NCBI GenBank assembly: GCA_030427965.1
Contig: JAUICD010000002.1
Location: 80,062 to 144,061 of the forward strand
Source of the DNA: Bdellovibrionia bacterium
GTDB lineage: Bacteria > Bdellovibrionota > Bdellovibrionia > Bdellovibrionales > JAUICD01
DNA: 64,000 nucleotides
Direction of reading: 5' to 3'
In this document: positions 54,410-63,880 of the stretch, one piece after another
How the letters are laid out: each line of letters starts with the position of its first letter
Position numbering within the stretch: the first letter of the stretch is position 1
Notes under the pieces: generated by a model
Told to the model about the DNA's origin: nothing
What the model saw: only the letters and a program-made list of their open reading frames with translations
Database searches by the model: none
Made by a program: the position numbers and the translations under genes

Positions 54410-55356
54410 CGAGGCAATCTCAGTTTGTAGCGTTCGCCCAATCGCCCAGGGGGCCCAAGATCTTTTCCGTTGTAGATAACACTGGCGGCACCGCCATCGC
54501 TAAAATCAATATTGAGTGATTCTTCGGCGCGAATTGTATGAACAGATTCGGGGTCAAGTTCTATAGACTTTAGGCTCCCCCCATCGACTCGGTAATCCAA
54601 TTCGACTTTATCTAAAGCTTCAATAATAACTTCAATAGACTTTACCTGAGGTGTGGGTGGCAAAGTGGTGACTGTTACTGTGGTTGAAACGGTGGAGGTT
54701 GTTGTAGTGGTAGTTGCTGTCGTTGTTGTTGATGTGTTAACAGCAATGGCTGTTGGATTTGATTCAGGTGTGTCGGTTTTGCCAGTTTCAGGTGGAGTTG
54801 CAGATGGGGTTTCTTTAAAAGCAAGAACGGGTTCTGTGATTTTTGCTTCTTCTTCGTAGTCTTCAAGTATTCCCTTAACAAAGAGAATGACGGCAATTAA
54901 TAGTATGATCCCTATTGCAATAGCTATTTTAAAGACGGGATTGCTTTTTCCGATTTCTCGAGTGATTTCACTTGCAGTAGGTGAAGGAGCAGAGGGTTTG
55001 TTTTTTACCTCAAGCGGAGTCACTTCTTTTTCAACATTGGGCCTTGAGATGACCTCATCATTTTCATCCGAGTCTTCGTTCTCTTCAGTTTCTTTATCTG
55101 GCTGGATAGCTTTAGGTTTGGTGGTTCCCATTTCTTCTTGAAAAACGGTGAGCACTTGTTTCTCATCTAATCTTAAGTGTTTTGCATAAGAGAGAACAAA
55201 TCCTCGAAGAAAAGATTTTGCTGGGAGTGAGTCTCTATCGCCACTTTCAATTGCGATAAGGGTTTTAATATTGATACGTGTTGTGACGGCCACGTCTTCA
55301 AGGGCAATCCCTTTTCGCTCCCGTTCTTCTTTTAAAATTGTCCCGGTTTTAATCAT
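54406..55356 (-). CDS. rodZ: RodZ-like cytoskeletal/HTH membrane protein
   Basis: This 316-residue protein has an N-terminal HTH (residues 5-75: LKEERERKGIALEDVAVTTR, IAIESGDRDSLPAKSFLRGF). One membrane helix follows (about 143-163, FKIAIAIGIILLIAVILFVK). Next comes a periplasmic Thr/Val/Ser low-complexity linker (about 200-235) and a C-terminal DUF4115-type beta domain (VDGGSLKSIELDPESVHTIR). RodZ links MreB to the elongasome. It overlaps the pilF-like TPR gene by 4 bases, in line with the common pilF-rodZ order. Confidence 0.88.
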   Translation of the reverse strand: MIKTGTILKEERERKGIALEDVAVTTRINIKTLIAIESGDRDSLPAKSFLRGFVLSYAKHLRLDEKQVLTVFQEEMGTTKPKAIQPDKETEENEDSDENDEVISRPNVEKEVTPLEVKNKPSAPSPTASEITREIGKSNPVFKIAIAIGIILLIAVILFVKGILEDYEEEAKITEPVLAFKETPSATPPETGKTDTPESNPTAIAVNTSTTTTATTTTTTSTVSTTVTVTTLPPTPQVKSIEVIIEALDKVELDYRVDGGSLKSIELDPESVHTIRAEESLNIDFSDGGAASVIYNGKDLGPPGRLGERYKLRLPR

Positions 55357-56090
55357 CGCTGTTTTAACTCTGTTAGTAGTTTTTTTGCTTTATCACGATA
55401 CACGCTATTTGGGTAAAGAGCCATAATCTCTTGCACTCGAGCGAGAGCTTTGCTTTTTTCTCCAGAGCGTAAATAACTTAACGCACTATAAAAGTGAGCC
55501 TCATCATATTTTTTGCATAAAAATAGAGCTTTATCTAGGGAGCGCGCTGCCTTTTTAAATCGTCCTTGGCGGAAGAGTGATTGGCCGTATTGATTATGTG
55601 CTTGGCAGAAATTGCGATTGTACTTGAGGGCGCGTGCAAAGCTCTTTTCTGCTTTTTTGAGTTGCCCCTTTCTCATGTAAACAAGTCCAAGATTTAGATA
55701 AGCTTTTTCTGGTGCTTCGTATCCAAGATCGTTTGTGACCTTGGTCAATTCTTCAAGGGCTTCGTCATAACGATTGAGTTCAATCAAGAGCCTGCCATAG
55801 TTGTTTCTGGCATCTGAGTAATTGGGTTGTAAACTTAGGGCTGTTAAAAAGTGCTCTTCTGCCTTTTTTATTTTATCGCGTGCAAAGTATGTGAGTGCTA
55901 GATTGTTGTGAACGACGGGGTTTTCTGGGTCGAGATCAACAGCTTGTTTGAGCTCACGAAAAGCTGCAGGTAAATTCCCTCGCTCCAAATATCCAGTCCC
56001 AACCCTTAGGTGCAAATGTGCTTTTTGTGGATCTTGTTTTTGCCCACTCATGCACCCTGTTAAAAGCAATACCAGAAAGATATATTTCAC
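55353..56090 (-). CDS. pilF: PilF/PilW-like TPR lipoprotein
   Basis: This 245-residue protein has a lipoprotein signal peptide ending in LLLTGCMSG, with the acylated Cys at residue 12. About five TPR units follow: HLRVGTGYLERGNLPAAFRE, VHNNLALTYFARDKIKKAEE, ARNNYGRLLIELNRYDEALE, AYLNLGLVYMRKGQLKKAEK and AHNQYGQSLFRQGRFKKAAR. PilF is the outer-membrane pilotin for the type IV pilus secretin. Position next to rodZ supports this, though other TPR lipoproteins look alike. Confidence 0.78.
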   Translation of the reverse strand: MKYIFLVLLLTGCMSGQKQDPQKAHLHLRVGTGYLERGNLPAAFRELKQAVDLDPENPVVHNNLALTYFARDKIKKAEEHFLTALSLQPNYSDARNNYGRLLIELNRYDEALEELTKVTNDLGYEAPEKAYLNLGLVYMRKGQLKKAEKSFARALKYNRNFCQAHNQYGQSLFRQGRFKKAARSLDKALFLCKKYDEAHFYSALSYLRSGEKSKALARVQEIMALYPNSVYRDKAKKLLTELKQR

Positions 56091-56127
56091 ACTTCAAATT
56101 CTATCAGTGCGGAAAGAGAAGTCACTT

Positions 56128-57231
56128 CTATGTGATGCGAGGCGACATTCCTCCAAGCACAAGCGTTTCTACGTGATCTGTTTGAGGGAACATATCAACG
56201 GTTTGAACTTCATAGATGTGCTGACCTTTTTTTACAAACTGCTCTAGATCGCGTGAAAGAGTCATGGGATCACAACTAACATATATGAAGTATTGAAATT
56301 GAAGGCTGTGGAAAGTGGAATCAAAAAATGATCTTGAAACTCCAGTTCGAGGTGGGTCCAAAAAGAGAAGGTCGATCTGTTTGGACTGGGGTTGATACGT
56401 TGAAACATCAGCACAAACGGCTTCTATGTTTTCATGATTGAGTTTTTTTAAGCTCTCTACAGAGGGACGACTGATTTCAACGGCGATGACCTTATTAAAA
56501 AACTCTGCAAGAACTTGAGTAAAGTTGCCGTTACCAGCAAAAAGTTCAAGAGCGCTTTTTGAAAAATTCATTTTTTGAACCCAAGTGCGGACTCTTTCTA
56601 AGAGAACTTTATTCTGTTTTGTATTCACTTGGGAAAAACGAGAATTGGGGTCATGGGTTCCTCGAGGGCGAATATAAGGTTTGTCATCTCTTGAAATCCC
56701 AATTTCAAAATCACCCTCTTGGGGTAAATCATCGGAATTGAGTATGTCGTTGATTTTGGGTTCTGCAATATAACACTCTTTAAACTCTACGAGTTCATGT
56801 GAATTTCTTTTTCGAAAGTGAGTTTGAGCATTTTTCCTTACAACTTGGATTCGGTTACGATAGTGGAACTCATCGGAATTTGGTTGGGTGGGGTTGAAGT
56901 TTTCAATATCAAATTTTCTTAGAGCGTACTGAACAATATTTTGTTTTTCCTGAATTTGAGTTGAGTAATTGATGTGTTGCCACGTGCATCCTCCGCACTT
57001 ACCAAAAACGGGGCAAATTGGCTCTCGTCGGGAAGCTCCTGGTGTTAGTATTTTAAGAATTTTTGCTCGGTAGAAAGATTTCTTAGATTCTGTAATTTCT
57101 ATTGAGACAGTGTCACCCGGGGCAGAAAATGGAACAAAGACAACTTTTCCGTCTTTAAGTCGCCCAACGCCATCTCCGCCTCCTGCCAAGCGATCAATTT
57201 GAACTTCAATCACTTGGCCGGGTTTGAGCAT
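56128..57231 (-). CDS. RlmD/TrmA-family rRNA (uracil-5-)-methyltransferase
   Basis: This 367-residue SAM-dependent enzyme has a TRAM domain (VIEVQIDRLAGGGDGVGRLK), then an iron-sulfur cluster motif (CPVFGKCGGCTWQH plus a partner Cys), and the methyltransferase core. Core motifs are ALELFAGNGNFTQVLAEFFN, LLFLDPPRTGVSRSF and the catalytic cysteine in FIYVSCDPMTLSRDL. RlmD and RlmC methylate 23S rRNA U1939/U747 and TrmA methylates tRNA U54. The TRAM domain plus cluster favours RlmD or RlmC. It follows ndk by one base. Confidence 0.9.
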   Translation of the reverse strand: MLKPGQVIEVQIDRLAGGGDGVGRLKDGKVVFVPFSAPGDTVSIEITESKKSFYRAKILKILTPGASRREPICPVFGKCGGCTWQHINYSTQIQEKQNIVQYALRKFDIENFNPTQPNSDEFHYRNRIQVVRKNAQTHFRKRNSHELVEFKECYIAEPKINDILNSDDLPQEGDFEIGISRDDKPYIRPRGTHDPNSRFSQVNTKQNKVLLERVRTWVQKMNFSKSALELFAGNGNFTQVLAEFFNKVIAVEISRPSVESLKKLNHENIEAVCADVSTYQPQSKQIDLLFLDPPRTGVSRSFFDSTFHSLQFQYFIYVSCDPMTLSRDLEQFVKKGQHIYEVQTVDMFPQTDHVETLVLGGMSPRIT

Positions 57232-57232
57232 T

Positions 57233-57658
57233 TTAAGAGTTTACGATTTCGTTTTTTTCAAAGAAAAGAGAGATTTCTCTGTTCGCACTTTCCTCGCTGT
57301 CGCTGCCATGAACAGCATTTTCACCAACACTGTCGCCAAAAAGCTTACGGATTGTACCCTCTGCTGCTTCAGCAGGGTTGGTGGCTCCCATGATTTCTCT
57401 GTTTTTAAGTACGGCGTTTTCGCCAGAGAGAACCATCAACAATACGGGGCCTGAGGTCATAAAACTGACCAATTCTCCAAAGAATGGGCGTTCTTTGTGT
57501 TCTGCGTAGAACTCCTCACACTTTGCTTTACTTAAAACAACCAATTTAGCTGCGGCAACTTTCAGGCTGTTTTCTTCAAATTTTTGAATGATTGGTCCAA
57601 TTACATTCTTACTCACAGCATTTGGTTTAATAATACTAAATGTTTGCTGGGTAGCCAT
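57233..57658 (-). CDS. ndk: Nucleoside diphosphate kinase
   Basis: This 141-residue enzyme equilibrates NTP pools through a phosphohistidine. Catalytic His117 lies in [20 protein letters not shown]. The nucleotide-binding lysine is in [13 protein letters not shown], and [19 protein letters not shown] and [11 protein letters not shown] are intact. It has a good ribosome binding site (GGAGAG) and lies downstream of the sucD terminator, so it probably has its own promoter. Confidence 0.98.
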   Translation of the reverse strand: MATQQTFSIIKPNAVSKNVIGPIIQKFEENSLKVAAAKLVVLSKAKCEEFYAEHKERPFFGELVSFMTSGPVLLMVLSGENAVLKNREIMGATNPAEAAEGTIRKLFGDSVGENAVHGSDSEESANREISLFFEKNEIVNS

Positions 57659-57723
57659 CGTTCTCTCCTTACATATTTATTCGGATTTGGTCCTCAGGTA
57701 TCATGGATTATGCGCTGAGGCGC

Positions 57724-57752
57724 AAGAAAAAAATGCCCCCATTTTGGGGGCA
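57724..57752 (-). terminator. Rho-independent terminator of mdh-sucC-sucD
   Basis: A 7-bp GC-rich stem (TGCCCCC 57734-57740 with GGGGGCA 57746-57752) is followed on the minus strand by a run of seven T then C (57733 down to 57724). It lies 8 bases past the sucD stop. Confidence 0.93.
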
Positions 57753-57759
57753 CAAAATC

Positions 57760-58626
57760 TCATAGAGCAGCTTTGAGGGTTTCACCCATTTTGGCAGGGC
57801 TTCGAGCAATATGACAGCCAGCACTTTGAAGTGCTTCAAACTTATCTTCAGCCGTACCTTTACCACCGCTAATGATAGCTCCAGCATGACCCATTCTCTT
57901 TCCTGGAGGAGCAGTTGCCCCGGCAATAAAAGAAACGACAGGCTTCTTTACTTCTCTTTTGATGTATTCGGCTGCTTCTTCTTCAGCCGTTCCACCAATT
58001 TCGCCAATCATAATGATGGCTTCTGTTTTTGGGTCAGCGTTGAAAAGCTCTAATACATCAATGAAGTTTGTTCCATTGACGGGATCACCCCCGATTCCAA
58101 TACAAGAGCTTTGGCCAAGTCCAATATTGGAAACTTGCCAGACAGCCTCGTAAGTGAGAGTTCCTGAACGAGATAAAATTCCTATATTTCCAGGGTTGTG
58201 AATGTGTCCAGGCATAATTCCAATTTTGCATTCCCCAGGGGTTATAACTCCTGGGCAGTTGGGCCCCACAAGTCGGGTTTTTTTGCCCTTCATATAATTT
58301 TTAACTTTAACCATATCTAAAACAGGAATTCCTTCTGTGATACAAACCGCAAGTTCAAGTTCTGCATCAACAGCTTCCATAATTGCGTCTGCTGCAAATG
58401 GAGGCGGAACATATATTACCGTGGCGTTGGCTCCAGTTTTTTCTACTGCATCTTGAACAGTGTTAAAAACAGGGAGGTTTAAGTGTTTGGTTCCGCCCTT
58501 TCCAGGAGTTACACCCCCAACCATTTTTGTTCCATACTGAATTGCTTGTTCGGAGTGAAATGTGCCTTGAGCGCCTGTAAAGCCCTGACAAATGACTTTC
58601 GTGTCTTTGTTCACCATAATGGCCAT
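57760..58626 (-). CDS. sucD: Succinyl-CoA synthetase alpha subunit
   Basis: This 288-residue alpha subunit binds CoA and carries the phosphohistidine. Motifs are [59 protein letters not shown] and the phosphorylated-His segment [14 protein letters not shown]. It ends four bases after sucC begins its upstream gap (3-base spacing), so it is co-transcribed with sucC and mdh in a TCA-cycle operon. It starts at ATG 58626 with GGGAG about 10 bases upstream. Confidence 0.97.
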   Translation of the reverse strand: MAIMVNKDTKVICQGFTGAQGTFHSEQAIQYGTKMVGGVTPGKGGTKHLNLPVFNTVQDAVEKTGANATVIYVPPPFAADAIMEAVDAELELAVCITEGIPVLDMVKVKNYMKGKKTRLVGPNCPGVITPGECKIGIMPGHIHNPGNIGILSRSGTLTYEAVWQVSNIGLGQSSCIGIGGDPVNGTNFIDVLELFNADPKTEAIIMIGEIGGTAEEEAAEYIKREVKKPVVSFIAGATAPPGKRMGHAGAIISGGKGTAEDKFEALQSAGCHIARSPAKMGETLKAAL

Positions 58627-58629
58627 AAC

Positions 58630-59796
58630 TTATGCTCCCTTCACAGCGGCGACAACTTTTGTAGCAGCGTCTGTTAAATCATTTGCTGGAATAATGTTCA
58701 GTCCACTTCCAGAAAGTATTTCTTTTCCTTTTTCCACGTTTGTTCCCTCTAAGCGAACGACAAGTGGAACGTTTAATCCAAGTTCTTTTGTTGCTGCGAT
58801 GATACCTTCGGCGATAATATCACATTTCATAATTCCACCAAAAATATTGACTAGAATCGCCTTAACATTTGGGTCTTCCAAAATAATTTTAAAAGCATTT
58901 GTGACCTTCTCTTTATCGGCTCCTCCGCCAACATCTAAAAAGTTTGCAGGTTCACTGCCTTGAAGTTTGATAATGTCCATTGTTGCCATGGCAAGACCTG
59001 CACCATTAACAAGACAACCAATTTCTCCGTCGAGTTTAATAAATGCAAGGTCGTATTTACTGGCTTCAACTTCAGCAGGGTCTTCTTCGGTGATGTCTCT
59101 TAACTCTAAAACATCTGGGTGGCGATAAAGCGCATTTGAATCAAAATTCATTTTTGCATCAAGGGCAATAATATCTCCCTCTTTTGTCTGCACAAGTGGA
59201 TTGATTTCTGCTAACGAGCAATCTGTTTCGATAAAGGCTTTGTAAAGTCCCATGAAAAACTTGGTGGCTTTCCCAATTTGTGGAGCTGGGATGCCAATGG
59301 CAAAGGCAAGTTGTCTTGCTTGAAAAGGCATAAGTCCCGCAGCAGGATCCACATGAGCTTTGTGAATTTTTTCAGGAGATTTTTCAGCAACGACTTCAAT
59401 TTCAACTCCACCTTCGCTACTTGCCATTATCGTAACGCCTCCAGTGGCACGGTCGACAACAGCTCCAACGTAATATTCTTTTTCAATATTACATCCTTGT
59501 TCAACAAAGATTTGATTGACCATTTTTCCTTCAGGTCCTGTTTGATGAGTTACTAAATTCATTCCAAGTATATTGTTAGAGTGTTCTTTTACTTCATCCA
59601 TGGATTTGGCAACCTTAACTCCGCCTCCTTTGCCCCGTCCCCCGGCATGAATTTGAGCTTTTACAACCCAAAGGTCACCGCCAATAGACTTTGCTGCAGA
59701 AATAGCTTCATCTACAGATTTGGCAACCTGACCCTTTAAAACTGTTACCCCATATTTCTTCAGGATTTCTTTTGCCTGAAACTCATGGATGTTCAT
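58630..59796 (-). CDS. sucC: Succinyl-CoA synthetase beta subunit (ADP-forming)
   Basis: This 388-residue ATP-grasp subunit pairs with SucD. It opens [20 protein letters not shown]. The ATP-grasp region holds [20 protein letters not shown]. Later parts include [28 protein letters not shown]-like [17 protein letters not shown] and [19 protein letters not shown]. The length is that of E. coli SucC (388). It precedes sucD by 3 bases. Confidence 0.98.
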   Translation of the reverse strand: MNIHEFQAKEILKKYGVTVLKGQVAKSVDEAISAAKSIGGDLWVVKAQIHAGGRGKGGGVKVAKSMDEVKEHSNNILGMNLVTHQTGPEGKMVNQIFVEQGCNIEKEYYVGAVVDRATGGVTIMASSEGGVEIEVVAEKSPEKIHKAHVDPAAGLMPFQARQLAFAIGIPAPQIGKATKFFMGLYKAFIETDCSLAEINPLVQTKEGDIIALDAKMNFDSNALYRHPDVLELRDITEEDPAEVEASKYDLAFIKLDGEIGCLVNGAGLAMATMDIIKLQGSEPANFLDVGGGADKEKVTNAFKIILEDPNVKAILVNIFGGIMKCDIIAEGIIAATKELGLNVPLVVRLEGTNVEKGKEILSGSGLNIIPANDLTDAATKVVAAVKGA

Positions 59797-59810
59797 TCGT
59801 CCTCCCGATT

Positions 59811-60749
59811 TTAAAGCTTTTTAAGTGCACTGACGAGTTCTTCAACAGCTTGTATTGAATTGTCTAAGCCTGCGCGTTCTTCATCATTTAATTTTACTTC
59901 AACGACTTTTTCTAGTCCATTTCCGCCAAGTTGACATAGTACACCTATAAAAAGTCCATTTACACCATATTCTCCCTCTAATAGTGCGGCAGCTGGAAGA
60001 ATTCGGTTCTGATCTTTAAGAATAGATTCGGCCATTTGTACGGCACTTGCTGAAGGTGCATAATAAGCAGAACCTGTTTGGAGAAGTCCAACAATCTCTG
60101 CTCCACCTTTTCGTGTTCTATCAACAAGGGCATCTACGCGCTCTTTTGGAAGCATTTCAAGTAGGGGAACTCCGCCAACACTACAGTGACGTGGCATTGG
60201 AACCATTGTATCTCCATGACCTCCTAGAACAAAGGCTTGAATGTCTTTTACAGAAACGTTGAGTTCTTCGGCAATGAAAGATCTAAAGCGCGCACTATCA
60301 AGAACTCCCGCCATTCCGATAACTCTGTTTCTTGGAAATCCTAGGGCTTCCTTTGCTACATAGGCCATTGCATCAAGGGGGTTTGAAACAATAATGACAG
60401 TACTATTGGGTGAATACTCTTTGATACCTTCACAGACAGATTTCATGATCTTGGAGTTGGTTGATAACAAATCATCACGACTCATACCGGGTTTTCGTGG
60501 GATTCCGGCTGTTACAATCACCACGTCTGAATCTGCCGTATCTTTGTAGTCAGAAGTCCCTGTGACTTTGGAATCAAAACCCTCAACAGGTGAAGATTCA
60601 AAAAGATCAAGTGCCTTTCCCTTTGCGGCCCCCTCATTGATGTCAACTAAGACAACATCACCAAGTTCTTTGGATGCTGCCCAGTGTGCACAGGTGGAAC
60701 CAACAAAACCCGCGCCAACGACAGATAGTTTTTTTCTCTTATGAGCCAT
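59811..60749 (-). CDS. mdh: Malate dehydrogenase (LDH-like type)
   Basis: This 312-residue enzyme interconverts malate and oxaloacetate with NAD. The Rossmann motif is [18 protein letters not shown], with Asp36 ending the second strand (VVLVDIN), so NAD is preferred. Substrate-binding Arg85 is in [26 protein letters not shown] and catalytic His178 in [14 protein letters not shown] are intact. It is the first gene of the mdh-sucC-sucD operon. Confidence 0.95.
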   Translation of the reverse strand: MAHKRKKLSVVGAGFVGSTCAHWAASKELGDVVLVDINEGAAKGKALDLFESSPVEGFDSKVTGTSDYKDTADSDVVIVTAGIPRKPGMSRDDLLSTNSKIMKSVCEGIKEYSPNSTVIIVSNPLDAMAYVAKEALGFPRNRVIGMAGVLDSARFRSFIAEELNVSVKDIQAFVLGGHGDTMVPMPRHCSVGGVPLLEMLPKERVDALVDRTRKGGAEIVGLLQTGSAYYAPSASAVQMAESILKDQNRILPAAALLEGEYGVNGLFIGVLCQLGGNGLEKVVEVKLNDEERAGLDNSIQAVEELVSALKKL

Positions 60750-61184
60750 TGTGATCTCCTTTAGTTAAGGTGCATAAAAAATAAGCACCTCAAGATTTAT
60801 TCAATTTTGGATTCAGGGCCTGTGCTCTTAGTTTCTCTAGCTCGGACACTTTGTCACGAAGTGAAATGAGCAGCAGTTCCTAAAGATTTATTAATACACA
60901 GTCGGTATATAATAAAACACGCTCTCGTTTAACCGTAAAAAAACATACTTGAGGTGTGGTTTACATTTTGACTGCGTTATGAAAATTGTCAGATCATATT
61001 ATAGTATGTACTCACTTATCTAGACCACTACGGAGAACCAAAAAGATAAAAACCTATCCGAATGTGAACAAACCGTGCGATGCAGGGTGTTGATCCTGGT
61101 TTATTCCTATCCAAGAAGTGTTTGAGAGAAAGACTCCATGACAGAAAGAATAGAATTCTCGATAATTTAGGGATCTTTGGGGGA
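60750..61184. other. 435-base divergent region between mdh and the Mla-type operon
   Basis: No coding frame is convincing. A small hairpin (AGGTGC 60768-60773 with GCACCT 60785-60790) lies in the mdh leader. TATAAT at 60906-60911 could be a -10 box on the plus strand, but its -35 is poor. A TTGACT at 60968-60973 followed by an AT-rich TATTATA is another weak promoter candidate. Nothing else was seen. Confidence 0.4.
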
Positions 61185-61943
61185 ATGAAAAAAGTGATAC
61201 GATTTGATCGCGTGAGTAAAGTTTTTGGAAATGAGAAGGTTCTCAATTCCATCGATCTAGAGATCAAGTCTGGTGAGTCCGTTGTATTGATTGGCCCCTC
61301 AGGGAGTGGGAAATCTCTTATACTGAAATTGATTTCGGGTCTCTTAAACCCGACAAGTGGCAGTATTTATATCAACGGCAAAGATTTAGAAACATTATCT
61401 CATGATGAACGCATTTTACTTTTTCGGAGTATGGGGATGCTCTTTCAAAAAAATGCACTTTTTGACTCACTGACTGTCAAAGACAATGTGTGTTTTCCAC
61501 TCAGAGAAACCACAGACAAATCCCAATTTGAAATTGAAGAGATTGCAGAATACTTTTTAAAAGAAGTGGGATTGGATCATGTTTTGGATCACTTTCCTGA
61601 TGAAATAAGTGGTGGGATGCAAAAGCGACTTGGTATTGCTCGCGCACTTGCTTTAGCTCCTGAAATTATTTTGTATGATGATCCTACGGCGGGATTGGAT
61701 CCCATTACAAGTCGGAAGATTGTAGATCTTATTTTGAACTTGAAGGACTCAGGGTCTTCGACTCTTGTGACAGTCACCAATGAAATGAATCGTGCTTATC
61801 AATTGGCAGACAAAATTGTCATGATTGTAGATGGTGAGGCAATTGTGACGGGAAATGAAAGTGAGACCAAGTCTTTTCAAGACAAAAGAGTTCAACAATT
61901 TATAAAAGGCCAAGTGGATGGACCCTTGACGGATTTGCAATGA
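61185..61943 (+). CDS. MlaF-type ABC transporter ATPase, copy 1
   Basis: This 252-residue ATPase starts at ATG 61185 directly after TTTGGGGGA. The frame is open from 61080, but that extension is atypical. Motifs are Walker A LIGPSGSGKSLILKLISGLL, Q-loop MLFQKNALFDSL, signature ISGGMQKRLGIARALAL, and Walker B IILYDDPTAGLDPITSRK, where Asp replaces the usual Glu in the D-E pair position (Y-D-D-P). The switch-loop His region reads VTVTNEMNRAYQLAD, with Asn-Glu in place of S-H-D. These changes suggest weak or no hydrolysis. It overlaps the second ATPase by 4 bases. Confidence 0.88.
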   Translation: MKKVIRFDRVSKVFGNEKVLNSIDLEIKSGESVVLIGPSGSGKSLILKLISGLLNPTSGSIYINGKDLETLSHDERILLFRSMGMLFQKNALFDSLTVKDNVCFPLRETTDKSQFEIEEIAEYFLKEVGLDHVLDHFPDEISGGMQKRLGIARALALAPEIILYDDPTAGLDPITSRKIVDLILNLKDSGSSTLVTVTNEMNRAYQLADKIVMIVDGEAIVTGNESETKSFQDKRVQQFIKGQVDGPLTDLQ

Positions 61944-62680
61944 TTGAGTTTCAGAACGTAAAAAAGAGTTTCGGTGATAGAGAAATTCTCAAAGGAATTT
62001 CCTTTTTTGTTTCTAAAGGAGAAATACTTTTTATTCTTGGTACGTCTGGAACGGGGAAGTCTGTTACCCTAAAAAACATTGTTGGGCTACTTAAACCATC
62101 TTCTGGAAACATTGTTGTTGATGGTGAGGACATCACTCAGTTTTCTGAAGATCAACTTTTTGCTATACGAAAAAAATGTGGAATGGTTTTCCAGCACCCA
62201 GCACTCTTTGATTCTCTTAGTGTTTTTGAGAATGTTGCCTTTGGTTTAAAAAGACACGAATCTCTTTCGGAAAACGAGATAAGGGATCGTGTACATGAGT
62301 CTTTGGAGCTTGTGAATATTTCAGGAATTGATGACAAGCTCCCCTCTGAAATTTCTTATGGAATGCAAAAAAGGGTGAGTCTTGCAAGAACGATTGCTCT
62401 TCGTCCAGCAGTTTTGTTGTTTGATGAGCCGACAACGGGGCTGGATCCCATTACAACAAATTCTGTGAATCAATTGATTCAAGATCTTTCAAGAAAACTC
62501 AAGACAACATCACTTGTTGTGAGTCATGATATGCACTGTGCTTTAAAAATTGCAGACCGGATTATTGTTCTAGACAAGGGGCAAATTGTTGACGAGGGGT
62601 CTGTTGATGAAATTTTAGAAAGTCAATCTGAACTCGTAAGAGACTTTTTGTTGGAAGCTCGAGCGGGAGGTGAAAGTTGA
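61940..62680 (+). CDS. mlaF: MlaF-type ABC transporter ATPase, copy 2
   Basis: This 246-residue ATPase has a complete set of motifs: Walker A ILGTSGTGKSVTLKNIVGLL, Q-loop MVFQHPALFDSLSVFENVAF, a signature of the form ISYGMQKRVSLARTIAL (Tyr instead of Gly), Walker B VLLFDEPTTGLDP with the catalytic Glu, and switch His in LVVSHDMHCALKIADR. It is the active-looking partner of the diverged copy at 61185, suggesting an asymmetric ATPase dimer. MlaF proteins power phospholipid transport between membranes with MlaE. Confidence 0.92.
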   Translation: MIEFQNVKKSFGDREILKGISFFVSKGEILFILGTSGTGKSVTLKNIVGLLKPSSGNIVVDGEDITQFSEDQLFAIRKKCGMVFQHPALFDSLSVFENVAFGLKRHESLSENEIRDRVHESLELVNISGIDDKLPSEISYGMQKRVSLARTIALRPAVLLFDEPTTGLDPITTNSVNQLIQDLSRKLKTTSLVVSHDMHCALKIADRIIVLDKGQIVDEGSVDEILESQSELVRDFLLEARAGGES

Positions 62681-63471
62681 CATATGTCTCTCACTTAGGT
62701 TTACAGCTAGTTTCTTTTTTTGATGAACTGGGGCGTACGGTTTTATTTTTAAAAGACATTTTGAAGCTTGGTATAAAATTAGATGTAAGTAGAAAGAGTG
62801 TTTTTGAGCAAATTTGGAGAGTTACAGTTCAAAGTCTTCCTACAACAGCTCTTGCAGGGTTTTTTGTAGGTGCGATTATGGCTGTTCAGTTCACTCTTCA
62901 GGTGAAAGAGTTTGGCGCACTTGGGTTTTTGGGCGGTCTTGCTACAAGTGGAACATTTCGTGAAGTCGGCCCTCTCCTTATTGCTTTTATGTTGAGTGGA
63001 AAAGTTGGTGCTTTTACAGCAGCAGAACTTGGAACGATGCAGGTCACAGAGCAAATTGATGCTATCCGGTGTTTGGGCGCAAATCCGATGAAAGAAATTA
63101 TTCTTCCTAGATTTATTGGAATTGTTATAGCGAGTTTTTTTCTTTTGGCATTTGGTTTAATGTTGAGCGTGGGTGGAGGGGTTCTAGTTGGAATTGTTTT
63201 TTCAAATATCAGTCCAGAAGAGTATGTGCGCCATATTCCAACAGTTGTAACATTTCCGTCTATTGCAGGTGGATTGTACAAATGTTTTGTTTTTGCAACT
63301 TTACTTGCCACAATATGCACCTATAAGGGTTATACAACCCGTGGAGGCGCAAAGGGCGTGGGGCGAAGTGTGGTTTCAACAAGTGTTGCAACCATGGTGG
63401 GTATCGTTATAGCAGACTGGTTAACCAGTTTAACTGCTGAAGCTGTGCTTATGTTTTTTATAAGGGGTTAG
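62677..63471 (+). CDS. mlaE: MlaE-type ABC transporter permease, copy 1
   Basis: This 264-residue polytopic inner-membrane permease belongs to the MlaE/YrbE family. Signature segments are LPTTALAGFFVGAIMAVQFT, REVGPLLIAFMLSGKVGAFT, AAELGTMQVTEQIDAIRCLG and the following NPMKEIILPRFIGIVIASFF. The C-terminus has KGYTTRGGAKGVGRSVVSTS. It starts at TTG 62677, overlapping the ATPase stop (TTGA). It would transport phospholipids between inner and outer membranes. Confidence 0.93.
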   Translation: MTYVSHLGLQLVSFFDELGRTVLFLKDILKLGIKLDVSRKSVFEQIWRVTVQSLPTTALAGFFVGAIMAVQFTLQVKEFGALGFLGGLATSGTFREVGPLLIAFMLSGKVGAFTAAELGTMQVTEQIDAIRCLGANPMKEIILPRFIGIVIASFFLLAFGLMLSVGGGVLVGIVFSNISPEEYVRHIPTVVTFPSIAGGLYKCFVFATLLATICTYKGYTTRGGAKGVGRSVVSTSVATMVGIVIADWLTSLTAEAVLMFFIRG

Positions 63472-63472
63472 A

Positions 63473-63880
63473 TTGATAGATACAATTGGCCATCAAGTGA
63501 TTTTTTCGTTTGAAACGACAAGGCAGTTTCTATCCCTTGTCTTTAAAACAGTTGTTGGCGTATTTACTCCTCCATTTCGAAGGAAAGAATTTTTTGAACA
63601 AGTGTATTTTGTTGCAAACCAAAGTGTTTGGATTGTTGCATTTTGTGTGACATTTGCTGCAATTGTAACAATTATTGAAGCCTCATTTCACATGAAAATT
63701 GTGATTCAAAATGACTCTCTTGTTCCGGGGTTTGCAGCGTTATTGATATTAAGAGAATTGGGATCTGTGCTTGCGGCACTTCTTATGACATCCAGAGTCG
63801 GAGCTGGCTTGGCAGCAGAGGTTGGTTCCATGCAAGTGACAGAGCAGGTGGATGCTCTGAAAATTTTAGGAATTGATCCA
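63473..63880 (+). pseudogene. MlaE-type permease copy 2, truncated at the junction with a RuvC sequence
   Basis: From TTG 63473 (AAGGGG upstream) the frame reads as a second MlaE-family permease, about 136 residues: LVFKTVVGVFTPPFRRKEFF, SLVPGFAALLILRELGSVLA, LLMTSRVGAGLAAEVGSMQV and TEQVDALKILGIDP. In copy 1 the same point continues NPMKEIILPRFIG. Here, after the shared L-G-x-x-P (63866-63880), the sequence turns into the start of RuvC in the same frame. The second half of the permease (three or so membrane helices) is missing. No stop lies before the end of the window, so a fusion protein is formally encoded. Confidence 0.85.
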
